Shown here piece after piece: positions 10,150-19,521 of a DNA stretch of 64,000 bases. Both the position numbers and the translations under genes were made by a program. The number at the start of each line of letters is the position of its first letter. Positions within the stretch are counted from its first letter, which is position 1. The notes below the pieces were generated by a model, which was given only the letters and a program-made list of their open reading frames with translations, was not told where the DNA came from and did not search any database. This DNA comes from an uncultured Pelagibacteraceae bacterium (GTDB lineage Bacteria > Pseudomonadota > Alphaproteobacteria > Pelagibacterales > Pelagibacteraceae). The stretch is taken from assembly GCA_902581605.1 (NCBI GenBank), contig CACHPE010000008.1:1-64000 (forward strand), in the 5' to 3' direction.

Positions 10150-10752
10150 ATGAGTAATTTGTTGTCATCATTATCAAAAACAATTCACACATCCCTTGCG
10201 TTAGCTATAGTATTGTTTTTAGGATTGTTTTATTTAAATGATGGAATAGCTTTCGATACTCTATTTTGGAGTTGGTTGTTTAGATACATACATGTGATTG
10301 TTGCAATTATGTGGATTGGGTTGTTGTGGTACTTCAATTTTGTACAAATTCCAAATATGGGAAAAATTCCAGATGAACAAAAGCCAGCTATTGGTAAAGT
10401 AATAGCACCTGCTGCATTATTTTATTTTAGGTGGGCTGCTGCATTAACTGTTCTTTCAGGTTTAATTCTAGCTCTTCTTAATGGATATCTTCATGATGCT
10501 ATGACTTTAAGTATTGGTTCAGGTGTACCAAAACATACTGCAATTGGTATAGGGATGTGGCTAGGAATTATAATGGCATTTAATGTATGGTTTGTAATTT
10601 GGCCAAATCAGAAAAGAGCATTAGGAATTGTTGAAAGTGATCCTGATACAAAAGCAAAATCAGCAAAAACAGCGATGTTATTTTCAAGAACAAATACTTT
10701 ATTATCATTACCAATGTTGCTTACAATGGTAATAGCTCAAAATTTATATTAA
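10150..10752 (+). CDS. Urate-oxidase N-terminal-domain (PuuD-N / DUF989-like) membrane protein
   Basis: A 200-residue integral membrane protein with about five hydrophobic segments. The stretch IHVIVAIMWIGLLWYFNFVQ resembles the membrane domain of PuuD-type urate hydroxylases. In full-length PuuD this domain is followed by a cytochrome c domain with CxxCH; no such motif is present here. The protein is thus a stand-alone membrane domain, and urate oxidation is not established. Histidines in TM-like regions (YIHV, KHTAIG) could bind haem. It has its own start 50 bp after uvrA and ends 4 bp before the convergent acetoacetyl-CoA synthetase gene. The family match is from memory. Confidence 0.7.
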   Translation: MSNLLSSLSKTIHTSLALAIVLFLGLFYLNDGIAFDTLFWSWLFRYIHVIVAIMWIGLLWYFNFVQIPNMGKIPDEQKPAIGKVIAPAALFYFRWAAALTVLSGLILALLNGYLHDAMTLSIGSGVPKHTAIGIGMWLGIIMAFNVWFVIWPNQKRALGIVESDPDTKAKSAKTAMLFSRTNTLLSLPMLLTMVIAQNLY

Positions 10753-10756
10753 AAAA

Positions 10757-12712
10757 TTAATATTGTAGCTCTTTAATATCTTTAAATTGATATAAACTTT
10801 CTGGATTAGCCAAAGCCTCTTTGTTTTTTATTGTATTTCCTTCAATTATATTTTTTACTGCTAATTCAACAATTTTACCACTTTTAGTTCTTGGTATATC
10901 GTTTACATGAATTATTTTTCTTGGCACATGTCTAGGCGAAGCATTTTTTTTAATTTGTAATTTCAATTTTTTTAATAAATTATCATCAAGTTGATACATT
11001 GGATTTAAAGTAACAAATAAAATTATTCTAATATCATTATCCCATGATTGTCCAATAACTAATGAGTCACTTATTTCTTTGAACCGTTCTACCTCAGAGT
11101 AAATTTCGGCAGTCCCAAGCCTTACACCACCAGGATTTAAAGTAGTATCTGATCTTCCTGATATTATTATTCCATTATTTTTTGTAATTTTTGCGTAATC
11201 ACCGTGGTGCCATATATTTTTAAATTTATTAAAATAAGCTTTTTTAAATTTTACATCTTTTTGATCATTCCAAAATTTTGAAGGCATTGATGGGAAAGGA
11301 TTAACACAAACCAATTCACCTTTTATATTTAAAATAGATTTTCCTTTTTCATTGAATACACGAACATCCATACCCAATCCTTTACTTTGTATTTCTCCAG
11401 CATAAACTGGTTGATATAAATTGCCTAAGACAAAACAAGAAACAATGTCTGTTCCTCCAGAAATAGAAGCTAGATGAATATTTTTTTTAATATTGTTATA
11501 GACAAATTTGAAACTATCTGACGATAATGGAGATCCAGTAGAGCATATAGTTCTAAGTTTTTTTAACTTATAAATTTTCTTAAAATTTTTTTTAGTTTTT
11601 CTTAAAGTATCTATATATTTGGCACTAACTCCAAATAAAGTTATATTTTCTTTATTAGCTATTTTTATAAGAAGATCATCACGTTTATACATTGGAAAAC
11701 CATCGAATAATACAATTGATGCTTTTGAGGCTAGAACTGAAATTAGCCAATTCCACATCATCCATCCACATGTTGTAAAATAAAAAACATTATCATTCTC
11801 TTTAATGTCACAATGCAGTTGATGTTCTTTTAAATGCTGAATTAATACACCACCATTTTTATGGCAAATACATTTAGGTTTACCTGTTGTACCGCTTGAA
11901 TAAAGAATTGCTAAATCATGTTCAAAATCAAATTTAGGAAATTTAAATTTTGAAACATTTTCTTTAATAATGTTAGTCCAATGATGTGTTTTGATATTTT
12001 TATATTTTGGAAGTTTTTTTAAAATAGGCTGTCCTGGGTAAATAGATATAATTACATGCTTTATAGAAGGTATTTTTTTTATTATTTCAGGAATTCTATC
12101 TAGAATATTAATTTTTTTTCCATTGTAAAAATATTGATTAGTAACAATTAAAATTTTCGGTTTAATTTGAGAAAATCTTTCTATAACTCCTTTAGTTCCA
12201 AAATCAGGTGAACAAGATGACCATGTAGCACCAATTGCAACTGAACCCAAAAAAGCTTCTACTGTTTCAGGTATATTTGGCATATAAGCAGCTATTCTAT
12301 CCTTTGACTTAAGATTTAATTTTTTTAAATTATTTGATAAATTTTTTACATTTTTATTTAACTCATTCCAATTTCGGATTTCACGATGGCCATTTTCACT
12401 AATAAAAGTAATTGCCTTTTCTTTTGTATTTTTTGAAAGTAAATTTTCAGAAAAATTTAATTTTGAATTTGGTAGAAAAATATTTTTAAAAAATTTTTTT
12501 GATTTTTTGACTTTAGCTTTGCTTTTAATTCCTTTAATTTTTGAGAAATCCCAAACACTGCTCCAAAAATCACCCTGATTTTTAACTGACCAATCATGAA
12601 TTTTATTGAAATTTACATTGAAATTTTTATTGAATTTTTTGGCTATAAATTTTTCAAATTTGAATAGATTTGAATTTTTTATTGTTTTACTAGACGGTTT
12701 CCAAAGTCTCAT
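10757..12712 (-). CDS. aacS: Acetoacetyl-CoA synthetase
   Basis: An acyl-adenylate-forming enzyme that activates acetoacetate (and perhaps related short acids) to the CoA thioester in the cytoplasm. The 651-residue length and the N-terminal WSVKNQGDFWSSVWDF match the acetoacetate-CoA ligase branch. Key motifs are the AMP-binding loop YSSGTTGKPK near residue 272, CGWMMWNW, the hinge ISGRSDTTLNPGGVRLG and the C-terminal catalytic-Lys motif PRTKSGKIVE. Internal Lys/Asn richness is high but the frame is intact. It is monocistronic, converging on the PuuD-N-like gene. A dyad symmetry overlaps its likely promoter. Confidence 0.9.
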   Translation of the reverse strand: MRLWKPSSKTIKNSNLFKFEKFIAKKFNKNFNVNFNKIHDWSVKNQGDFWSSVWDFSKIKGIKSKAKVKKSKKFFKNIFLPNSKLNFSENLLSKNTKEKAITFISENGHREIRNWNELNKNVKNLSNNLKKLNLKSKDRIAAYMPNIPETVEAFLGSVAIGATWSSCSPDFGTKGVIERFSQIKPKILIVTNQYFYNGKKINILDRIPEIIKKIPSIKHVIISIYPGQPILKKLPKYKNIKTHHWTNIIKENVSKFKFPKFDFEHDLAILYSSGTTGKPKCICHKNGGVLIQHLKEHQLHCDIKENDNVFYFTTCGWMMWNWLISVLASKASIVLFDGFPMYKRDDLLIKIANKENITLFGVSAKYIDTLRKTKKNFKKIYKLKKLRTICSTGSPLSSDSFKFVYNNIKKNIHLASISGGTDIVSCFVLGNLYQPVYAGEIQSKGLGMDVRVFNEKGKSILNIKGELVCVNPFPSMPSKFWNDQKDVKFKKAYFNKFKNIWHHGDYAKITKNNGIIISGRSDTTLNPGGVRLGTAEIYSEVERFKEISDSLVIGQSWDNDIRIILFVTLNPMYQLDDNLLKKLKLQIKKNASPRHVPRKIIHVNDIPRTKSGKIVELAVKNIIEGNTIKNKEALANPESLYQFKDIKELQY

Positions 12713-12724
12713 TTTCTTATAATA

Positions 12725-12755
12725 ATTACAATACTATGAAGTATTATAATGTAAT
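12725..12755 (-). promoter_or_regulatory. Dyad over the aacS promoter region (candidate operator)
   Basis: ATTACA-ATACT, a short loop ATGA, then AGTAT-TATAA-TGTAAT form an interrupted inverted repeat just upstream of the aacS start (12712). On the minus strand a TATAAT (about 12750-12745) lies inside it and could be the -10 element. Such a layout would suit a repressor site. No known consensus was recognised, and AT-rich dyads occur by chance. Confidence 0.3.
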
Positions 12756-12777
12756 TTTTAAATTTTTAATGATTAAT

Positions 12778-13671
12778 TTAATTTTTTTGATCGTCTTCTC
12801 TCAAAACTGTTTTTTGAGAAACTCTTAATCTAACTAGAACAGTATTTGCTATATATATTGAGGAATAAGTTCCAAAAACAACACCCATTATCATAGCAAG
12901 TGAAAATCCTTTAAGTATTTCACCACCAAAAAAATAGATAGCTAATAAAGCCAGTAAAGTAGTTGCTGATGTTATTATTGTTCTTGATAAAGTTTCATTT
13001 ATTGAAATATTTGTTAATTCAAAAATTTTTATATCTGAATATTTTCTTAAATTTTCTCGAACACGGTCAAAAATAACTACTGTATCATTCATAGAATATC
13101 CAACTATTGTTAATACTGCTGCTATAATTGATAAGTTTATTTCTAGATTAAATAACGAAAAAACTCCAAGAGTTACAATTACATCATGAAATAAAGCTAA
13201 AATTGCACCTAAACTAAACTGCCATTCAAATCTAATCCAAATGTAAATAAGCATTAATGCTAATGACAAAGATATTGCTATTACCCCTGATTTTAATAAT
13301 TCAGCACTAACTTTTGGACCAACATTTTCAACTCTCCTAAAATCATAGTTGTTTCCAAAGGATTTATCTAAATTAACTTTAATTTCTTCAATGATATTTT
13401 TCTTATTATCTTTATTTTCAAATTTTACTAAAAAATCAGTATCATTACCAAATTTCTTAACAGAAACATCTCCCAAATCCATTTGGCTAAATCTATCTCT
13501 TAATGAACTAACATTTATTTTTGAGTCTGAGGCTCTTAATTCAATTAATGTCCCACCTTTAAAGTCTATGCCAAAATTAAGTCCTTTAAATATTAATAAT
13601 AATAATGAAACAACAATCAACGCTAAAGATAATAAATTAAAATGATTATAATATTTATTAAAAGCAATCAT
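12778..13671 (-). CDS. secF: Protein-export membrane protein SecF
   Basis: SecF works with SecD in the inner membrane and uses the proton-motive force to complete translocation through SecYEG. The 297-residue protein has the first TM, then GIDFKGGTLIELR, the periplasmic domain, and five more membrane segments. These carry the family motifs GYSMNDTVVIFDRVREN and TTLLALLAIYFFGG. The start shares its first base with the end of secD (13671), so translation is coupled. The secD-secF-yajC order is typical of alphaproteobacteria. Confidence 0.97.
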   Translation of the reverse strand: MIAFNKYYNHFNLLSLALIVVSLLLLIFKGLNFGIDFKGGTLIELRASDSKINVSSLRDRFSQMDLGDVSVKKFGNDTDFLVKFENKDNKKNIIEEIKVNLDKSFGNNYDFRRVENVGPKVSAELLKSGVIAISLSLALMLIYIWIRFEWQFSLGAILALFHDVIVTLGVFSLFNLEINLSIIAAVLTIVGYSMNDTVVIFDRVRENLRKYSDIKIFELTNISINETLSRTIITSATTLLALLAIYFFGGEILKGFSLAMIMGVVFGTYSSIYIANTVLVRLRVSQKTVLREDDQKN

Positions 13672-15224
13672 TATATTAATTTTTCCTTATTTTTATTTCT
13701 TGATACATAAATGCTAGTGAATAATCTTGCTATAAAATAAACTGAAAATAGTGTTGTAAATATTCCAACTCCTAAGGTTACAGCGAAACCTTTTACAGGA
13801 CCTGAGCCCATAAAAAATAAAATAATTGCAGCTAATAATGTAGTAATATTTGCATCTAAAATTGCTGTTCTTGATTTAGTATATCCACCATCAAAAGCCA
13901 AAATATTGTTAGTCTCGTCTTTTAATTCTTCCTTGATCCTTTCAAAAATTAAAACATTTGCGTCAACAGCCATACCTACAGTTAGAATTATTCCTGCAAT
14001 ACCAGGCAATGTTAAAGTAGCTTCAAATAAGGTTAAAACACCTAAAAGTAAAAATAAATTTACTATTAAAGTCACATTAGTTATCAAACCAAAAATTTTA
14101 TATTTGATAAACATAAAAATTATCACCAACATAAAACCTATTGCTAAAGCAATCATACCTGCATTAATTGAATCTTGTCCAAGATCTGGACCTACTGTTC
14201 TTTCTTCAATTATTTCTAATGGAGCTGGTAACGCTCCTGATCTTAATAATAAAGCTAGATCAGTTGCTGTTTGAAAAGTGAAGCCACCACTTATCTGACC
14301 AGATCCACTGGCAATCGTGTCTCTAACTACGGGTGCACTAATAATTTTACCATCTAAAACAATTGCTAATTGCTTTCCAATGCCAGTTGAGGTTGCTTTA
14401 CCAAACCTTTTTGCACCTACTCTATCTAAAGTAAATGAAACAATAGTTTGATTAGTTTGAGTGTCCATTTTTGGCTGAGCATCAAGTAAATTTTCACCAC
14501 TTATAATTATTCTTTTACTAACTGTGGCTTCTTCTAGACCATTTTCAAATTTTAACTTTTCAACACCAAAACGATCATTGTCATCATTCGTTACAAAACG
14601 AAATGTGAGATTTGCAGTTTTTCCAAGTAATGATTTTATTCTCATTGGATCATCTAATCCAGGAAGCTCAACTAAAATTCTGTTATTCCCTCTTTTGAGT
14701 ATATTGGGTTCATTAGTACCAACCTCATCAACCCTTCTTCTAACTATTTCTATAGCTTGGTCTTGAGAAGAAGTTTTAAGTTTAATTAAACCCTGTCTTG
14801 AAAAATTAACTTTAAAATTTAATCCTGTATCTTCAATTTCCAACTGGTGTGATTTAAATCTTGGGTAATAAGGATTAAGATCACTATTTTCATCCTGAAA
14901 AACATCTAAGACAGATTGCTTATCATTATCTATTACATTAAAAAAAATATTTTGATTATCTATTTTTATATTATTTATTTTAATATTTTTCTCTTTGAAA
15001 TAATTTCTGATTGTTGTTGTTAGGTTTTGTAATTTTTGTTCAATTACAGGTTCATTATCAATTTCAAGAAGTAGATAAGATCCACCTTGAAGGTCTAATC
15101 CTAGATTAATTTTTTTATCAAAAAAACTATCATCAAACTTAAAAAGATTTGATGAAGCAATTAAAATAAAAAGAACTGAAAAGAGAGTTATAAATAAAAT
15201 TCTTAACTTAGAAAAATAAAGCAC
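13671..15224 (-). CDS. secD: Protein-export membrane protein SecD
   Basis: SecD is the larger RND-type partner of SecF in the accessory Sec translocon. The 517-residue protein has an N-terminal TM, then KINLGLDLQGGSYLLLEID, a P1 periplasmic domain with RRVDEVGTNEP and the LVELPG motif, and a C-terminal six-TM part. This carries LPGIAGIILTVGMAVDANVL followed by the IFERIKEE motif. It lies 14 bp after yajC and is fused translationally to secF by a one-base overlap. Canonical length; no unusual features. Confidence 0.97.
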   Translation of the reverse strand: MLYFSKLRILFITLFSVLFILIASSNLFKFDDSFFDKKINLGLDLQGGSYLLLEIDNEPVIEQKLQNLTTTIRNYFKEKNIKINNIKIDNQNIFFNVIDNDKQSVLDVFQDENSDLNPYYPRFKSHQLEIEDTGLNFKVNFSRQGLIKLKTSSQDQAIEIVRRRVDEVGTNEPNILKRGNNRILVELPGLDDPMRIKSLLGKTANLTFRFVTNDDNDRFGVEKLKFENGLEEATVSKRIIISGENLLDAQPKMDTQTNQTIVSFTLDRVGAKRFGKATSTGIGKQLAIVLDGKIISAPVVRDTIASGSGQISGGFTFQTATDLALLLRSGALPAPLEIIEERTVGPDLGQDSINAGMIALAIGFMLVIIFMFIKYKIFGLITNVTLIVNLFLLLGVLTLFEATLTLPGIAGIILTVGMAVDANVLIFERIKEELKDETNNILAFDGGYTKSRTAILDANITTLLAAIILFFMGSGPVKGFAVTLGVGIFTTLFSVYFIARLFTSIYVSRNKNKEKLI

Positions 15225-15238
15225 TTAACTAAAAATAA

Positions 15239-15532
15239 TTATTTTTTAACTTCTTGAGTGTTTGTATTAACAAGACTTTGAATACCAGTAGATTTAACTA
15301 TCTCAACTTTTACATTTTCAGCAATTTCTACTTCAACTTTATCGTTGTCAATTAGTCTCTCCACTGTACCTGTAATACCACCAGAAGTGACAACCTTGTC
15401 ACCTCTTTTAAGGCTTTCAACCATAGCTTTATGTTCTTTAACCTTTTTTTGCTGTGGTCTGATTAAGAAAAAATAAAAAATAACAAAAATTAAAATTAAC
15501 GGTATAAATTGTCCTATTCCTGAACCTTCCAT
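15239..15532 (-). CDS. yajC: Sec translocon accessory protein YajC
   Basis: YajC is a small single-TM protein that associates with SecDF. In this 97-residue copy a TM segment lies near residues 8-23 (IPLILIFVIFYFFLIRPQQKK). It is followed by the family motif KEHKAMVESLKRGDKVVTSG and a short beta domain. It is the first gene of the yajC-secD-secF operon, 55 bp downstream of serS. Confidence 0.95.
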   Translation of the reverse strand: MEGSGIGQFIPLILIFVIFYFFLIRPQQKKVKEHKAMVESLKRGDKVVTSGGITGTVERLIDNDKVEVEIAENVKVEIVKSTGIQSLVNTNTQEVKK

Positions 15533-15587
15533 AAATCTCCTTCTAAATTATGTGAATACTTATACTATCTGCGTAATTAAAACAACT

Positions 15588-16847
15588 TTATTTAATTGAA
15601 ATCGATTCCAAATTATTCATATACGGTCGCAGTATCTTAGGAATAATAATCGAACCATCTTTTTGTTGATAGTTTTCTAGTACAGCAATTAGTGTTCTAC
15701 CCACAGCTAAACCACTGCCATTTAATGTTCCAACAAAAACAGTTTCTTTGTTTTTATTTTTATATCTTGATTTCATTCTTTGTGCCTGAAATGTTGAACA
15801 AGAAGAGCATGATGATATTTCACGATACTTATTTTCTGATGGTAACCAAACTTCAATATCATAAGTTTTTTCAGCACTGAAACCCATATCACCAGAACAT
15901 AAAATTATTTTTCTATAAGGTAGCTCTAACTTATCCAAAATATCTGTTGCGCAATTAGTCATTCGCTCTAATTCATCTAAACAATTTTCTTTTTCAACAA
16001 TACTTACCAGCTCCACCTTATAAAATTGATGTTGTCTAATCATTCCTTTTGTATCTTTTCCATAACTACCAGCTTCTTTTCTAAAACATGGAGTTGAAGC
16101 AACAAATCTCATAGGTAATTCTTTTTTATCAACGATTTTATCTTTAACTATATTGGTTAATATTACTTCTGCTGTTGGAATTAAAAATTTTCTATCAGAC
16201 CCTTGATCAAATTTTATTTCAAATTGATCGTTTTCAAATTTTGGTAATTGGCCTGTCCCATACATTGTATTATCAGAGGCTATTAATGGAGGTGAAATTT
16301 CTTGATAACCATTTTGAAAAATATGAGTATCTAGCATAAAATTAGATAAAGCACGTTCCAATAATGCTAGCTCTTTTTTAACAAATACAAATCTTGATCC
16401 AGTTGTTTTTGTTGCAAGATCAAAATCAAGCATGTCTAAATTTTCGCCGAGTTCGTAATGAGATTTAGGTTTAAAATCAAATTCAGGAATTTTCCCAGCT
16501 TTTAGGACTTCCACATTATCATTTTCATCTATTCCATTTGGAACATCTTGATGAGGTATGTTTGGTATACTTGATAAAATACTATCTAATTCAATTTTAG
16601 TATTTTTTTGTTTCTCAGAAATCTTCTCTAATTCTATGGATATTTCTTTAGATTTTTTAAATAGATTTTCATCTTTAGATTTTGAAATATCTTTTTTTTC
16701 TTTTTCTAAATTTTCTTTCCTTTGTATTAAATCTCTATTTAACTCATCAAGTTTTTTTAAATTATTAAAATCAATTTTTACTGAGCGTTTTGCAAGATCT
16801 TTTTCAAATTTTGAAAAATCTTTTCTAATTTCTTTTAAATTATGCAT
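15588..16847 (-). CDS. serS: Seryl-tRNA synthetase
   Basis: A class II synthetase that charges tRNA-Ser (and tRNA-Sec where present). In this 419-residue protein residues 1 to about 100 form the long antiparallel coiled coil that grips the tRNA variable arm (very Lys/Glu-rich here). The catalytic domain has motif 2 in FRKEAGSYGKDTKGMIRQHQF and motif 3 in GLAVGRTLIAVLENYQ. CSSCSTFQAQRM matches the serine-site region. Its start overlaps the end of tatC by 8 bases, so it is translated from the tat transcript. Canonical. Confidence 0.97.
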   Translation of the reverse strand: MHNLKEIRKDFSKFEKDLAKRSVKIDFNNLKKLDELNRDLIQRKENLEKEKKDISKSKDENLFKKSKEISIELEKISEKQKNTKIELDSILSSIPNIPHQDVPNGIDENDNVEVLKAGKIPEFDFKPKSHYELGENLDMLDFDLATKTTGSRFVFVKKELALLERALSNFMLDTHIFQNGYQEISPPLIASDNTMYGTGQLPKFENDQFEIKFDQGSDRKFLIPTAEVILTNIVKDKIVDKKELPMRFVASTPCFRKEAGSYGKDTKGMIRQHQFYKVELVSIVEKENCLDELERMTNCATDILDKLELPYRKIILCSGDMGFSAEKTYDIEVWLPSENKYREISSCSSCSTFQAQRMKSRYKNKNKETVFVGTLNGSGLAVGRTLIAVLENYQQKDGSIIIPKILRPYMNNLESISIK

Positions 16848-17610
16848 CAGTTTTTTCTAACTTTTTGTTTTCTATAAATTTTACTGAAAATATAGATAAT
16901 TCATATAAAATTAATAATGGAACGGCTAAGCCAATTTGAGTAATTGGATCTGGTGGTGTTAGTAATGCTGCAGCGGCAAATATAATCACAACAACATATT
17001 TTCTTCTTTCTTTTAGAAATTGACTATCAACAACACCTATTCTTGCTAATAAACTTAAAACTATAGGTAATTGAAAACTTATACCAAATGCAAAAATTAA
17101 CTTCATAACAAGTGATAAGTATTCATTTACCTTAGCCTCTAATTGAATTGGAAGACTTGTAGACACCCCTGTACTTTCAAATGATAAAAAGAATTTGATA
17201 GCTAGAGGCATTATCAAGTAGTAAACAAGCATGCCTCCTAAAAAGAAAAGGATTGGTGTTAATACAAGGTACGGTAGTATTGCAACTTTTTCATGTTTGT
17301 ATAAACCTGGTGCAATAAATTTCCATATTTGCATTAGAATAAATGGACAAGTGACAAAAAAAGCAGTGAAAAAAGATACCTTTATATAGGTTAAAAAAGT
17401 TTCTTGTAAGGCTGTAAAAATAAGCCTTCGATCAGATCCATCATTTTTTACGGCTTGAGCAAATGGATCAACTAAAAAACCGTAAATATGTTCCGCAAAT
17501 ATATAACAAATTGCAAAGAAAATTATTAGAAATACAAAACTATGTATTAATCTTTTTCTTAATTCTGTTAGGTGGCTAACAAATCCACCTTCATTTTCTT
17601 CATTGCTCAT
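16840..17610 (-). CDS. tatC: Twin-arginine translocase subunit TatC
   Basis: TatC, with TatB, binds twin-arginine signal peptides of folded proteins; TatA then forms the passage. The 256-residue protein has six hydrophobic segments and the N-terminal family motif FVSHLTELRKRLIHS with its essential Glu. Also visible are FAQAVKN and ALLTPPDPITQ before the final TM pair. The start overlaps tatB by 11 bases and the end overlaps serS by 8. Client candidates include the twin-arginine M48 lipoprotein at 889-1716. Confidence 0.97.
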   Translation of the reverse strand: MSNEENEGGFVSHLTELRKRLIHSFVFLIIFFAICYIFAEHIYGFLVDPFAQAVKNDGSDRRLIFTALQETFLTYIKVSFFTAFFVTCPFILMQIWKFIAPGLYKHEKVAILPYLVLTPILFFLGGMLVYYLIMPLAIKFFLSFESTGVSTSLPIQLEAKVNEYLSLVMKLIFAFGISFQLPIVLSLLARIGVVDSQFLKERRKYVVVIIFAAAALLTPPDPITQIGLAVPLLILYELSIFSVKFIENKKLEKTDA

Positions 17611-17821
17611 CTTTTTTAGTTTCTTTTTTTATTTCTTTATCAATTTTTTCTTCATCAATTTCTAAATTAGAAACTTCATTTTGAATGTTGCTTACATATC
17701 TTTTAGCAGTTCCTATCCATGAACCAGCTTTCTTTAACATGATTGGAAAATCTTTTGGGCCAAGAACAACAATTGCAATACCAACAACAATTAATATCTC
17801 AAACCAACCAATAGTAGGCAT
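17600..17821 (-). CDS. tatB: Twin-arginine translocase subunit TatB
   Basis: A 73-residue TatA/B-family protein with one N-terminal TM (IGWFEILIVVGIAIVVLGPKDFP), the hinge Pro/Gly region and a charged amphipathic helix and tail. The GPKDFP motif and its position between tatA and tatC identify it as TatB rather than TatA. It is short for TatB, as expected in a streamlined genome. It overlaps tatC by 11 bases. Confidence 0.93.
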   Translation of the reverse strand: MPTIGWFEILIVVGIAIVVLGPKDFPIMLKKAGSWIGTAKRYVSNIQNEVSNLEIDEEKIDKEIKKETKKDEQ

Positions 17822-17826
17822 GTGAT

Positions 17827-18027
17827 TTAATCTTTTTTTTCTGAGTCTTTATTTTCGTCGGAAATATTTTTTGGCTCTGTATCGTCAGTAACATCTGACG
17901 CCATTCCTTTTTTAAAACTTTTAATTCCCTTAGCTACATCACCCATCAGACTTGAAATTTTACCTCGTCCAAATAATAAGACTACTAATATAACTACGAT
18001 TGCAATTTGCCAAATTCCTATGCTCAT
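17827..18027 (-). CDS. tatA: Twin-arginine translocase subunit TatA
   Basis: A 66-residue TatA with an N-terminal TM ([22 protein letters not shown]), the FGRGKI hinge and an amphipathic helix ([12 protein letters not shown]), followed by an acidic tail. TatA oligomers form the Tat passage. It is the first gene of tatABC, five bp before tatB, and sits about 50 bp after scpB. Confidence 0.95.
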   Translation of the reverse strand: MSIGIWQIAIVVILVVLLFGRGKISSLMGDVAKGIKSFKKGMASDVTDDTEPKNISDENKDSEKKD

Positions 18028-18074
18028 AAAAAACTTATAACCTTTTTATGATTAATTTAAAAGTTACTTTTTTG

Positions 18075-18776
18075 TTAATCTTTCTCTTCTGTATCAAGAG
18101 TACTATTTAGCATCTCATCAATATTAGAATAAATATCCTCTTTTTTTTCTTCTTGTTTTTCTTTGTAGAATTTACCAGTTCCAAAAATTGCACTATCGAC
18201 ACTAGAGCTGTCAATTAATCCAGCAGCACCTAATTCATCAATTGTTGGTAGATCAGATAATTTTTGAAGATTAAAATGACTTAAAAATTCATCAGTCGTA
18301 ACATACTGGATTGGTCTACCTGGTACATCTTTACGACCACCCGGCTTTACCCAATTAAGTTCCATCAATATTTCAAGAGTATTTGTTCCGAATGCAACAC
18401 CTCTTATTTCCTCAATCTCTGCTCTAGTAACAGGCTGATGATATACAATTATAGCCAAAGTCTCCACCGCAGCTCTAGAAAGTTTTTTTTCAACTGTCTT
18501 CTCTTGTGACATGATGTTTGACAAGTTGGGAGAAGTTCTAAAGGACCACTTTTCTTTTATGCAAACTAGATTAATTCCACGTTTAGAGTATTCTTGCTGC
18601 AGCTTTTCTAATGATTTAGATACACTACCTTTTTTCGTTATTTTGCTTTCGATTGTATCAACATCTAATGGTTCAGCAGCTGCAAATATAACAGCTTCAA
18701 TCTCTTTATCTAAATCAGTTAGCTTGGATGGAAATTTAACAATATTATCTTTTGCAATTTTTTCTTTTTTAATCAT
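18075..18776 (-). CDS. scpB: Segregation and condensation protein B
   Basis: ScpB is the winged-helix kleisin-associated subunit of the SMC-ScpAB condensin, which organises the chromosome. In this 233-residue copy the core motifs IEAVIFAAAEPL, RAAVETLAIIVYHQPVTRAEIEEIRGV and GRPIQYVTTDEFL are intact. The C-terminal tail is acidic and low-complexity. It overlaps scpA by 8 bases. ScpAB is typical of alphaproteobacteria that use SMC rather than MukB. Confidence 0.95.
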   Translation of the reverse strand: MIKKEKIAKDNIVKFPSKLTDLDKEIEAVIFAAAEPLDVDTIESKITKKGSVSKSLEKLQQEYSKRGINLVCIKEKWSFRTSPNLSNIMSQEKTVEKKLSRAAVETLAIIVYHQPVTRAEIEEIRGVAFGTNTLEILMELNWVKPGGRKDVPGRPIQYVTTDEFLSHFNLQKLSDLPTIDELGAAGLIDSSSVDSAIFGTGKFYKEKQEEKKEDIYSNIDEMLNSTLDTEEKD

Positions 18777-19512
18777 TATTTTCCTTCACATAAATATCAT
18801 CAAATAATTTATCTTGTTTCATAGTCAGGTTTCCTTCTTTAACTAATTCCAATGAACCAGCGAAAATTCCTGCTTTTCCTGTACGTTTATATTTTGAACC
18901 ATTTTTAAAATTTTTAGGAATTAAATCATCTAATTTTTTCCAATCAATTAATTTACCAAAAAATTCTCTTATTGTTTTAATTCCATCTTCAGCTGTAAAT
19001 ACAGGTAATTTTGGAATATTCATTTTTTGAAAATCCTTGGTCATAATAATTGTTGAATATGACTTGAGAAGCTCAAATAAACTTAAATTATAATCAGTGC
19101 TATAAATAGATCTTATATTTCCTTTCATTCCTCTTGATCGAATTTCTCTACCCAGTCTTTTTCTTTTTAGCATTTGTTCAGAAAGTAATCTTATTAGTTC
19201 TAATTTTTTTAGTTGTAATTTTAATTTTTCAGCAACTTCTTGAACTTTAAATTCTTCTTCTGGTGTTCCTGGAAGTAATAATTTAGATTTTAAATAAGCT
19301 AACCAAGTTGCCATCAATAAATATTCTGAAGCAATTTCTAAGTTTAAATCTTTTTCTTTTGTAATATAATCGTGGAACTGATCTGCTAACTTTGTAATTG
19401 ATATCTCTTCAAGATCTACTTTTTGAGCTTTTGCTAGATCTAAAAGTATATCTAAGGGACCATTATAGTTATTTATGTCAACATTAAATAATGCAGAATC
19501 AGAAATAGTCAT
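18769..19512 (-). CDS. scpA: Segregation and condensation protein A (kleisin)
   Basis: ScpA is the kleisin that bridges the SMC heads and binds ScpB. The 247-residue protein begins with the family region YNGPLDILLDLAKAQKVDLEEI and has SEYLLMATWLAYLKSKLLLP near residues 63-82. The C-terminal winged helix is less obvious but length fits. It lies 10 bp after nagZ and overlaps scpB, so nagZ-scpA-scpB are probably cotranscribed, an order common in alphaproteobacteria. Confidence 0.95.
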   Translation of the reverse strand: MTISDSALFNVDINNYNGPLDILLDLAKAQKVDLEEISITKLADQFHDYITKEKDLNLEIASEYLLMATWLAYLKSKLLLPGTPEEEFKVQEVAEKLKLQLKKLELIRLLSEQMLKRKRLGREIRSRGMKGNIRSIYSTDYNLSLFELLKSYSTIIMTKDFQKMNIPKLPVFTAEDGIKTIREFFGKLIDWKKLDDLIPKNFKNGSKYKRTGKAGIFAGSLELVKEGNLTMKQDKLFDDIYVKENND

Positions 19513-19521
19513 ACTCAGATA

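Noticed and set aside
13906-14274. 122-residue ORF antisense to secD (also similar ones antisense to ppx at 41528-41905 and to the ABC ATPase at 63398-63742)
   Set aside because: Each lies fully inside a well-conserved gene on the other strand, has no family likeness and no ribosome site; they are frame shadows.
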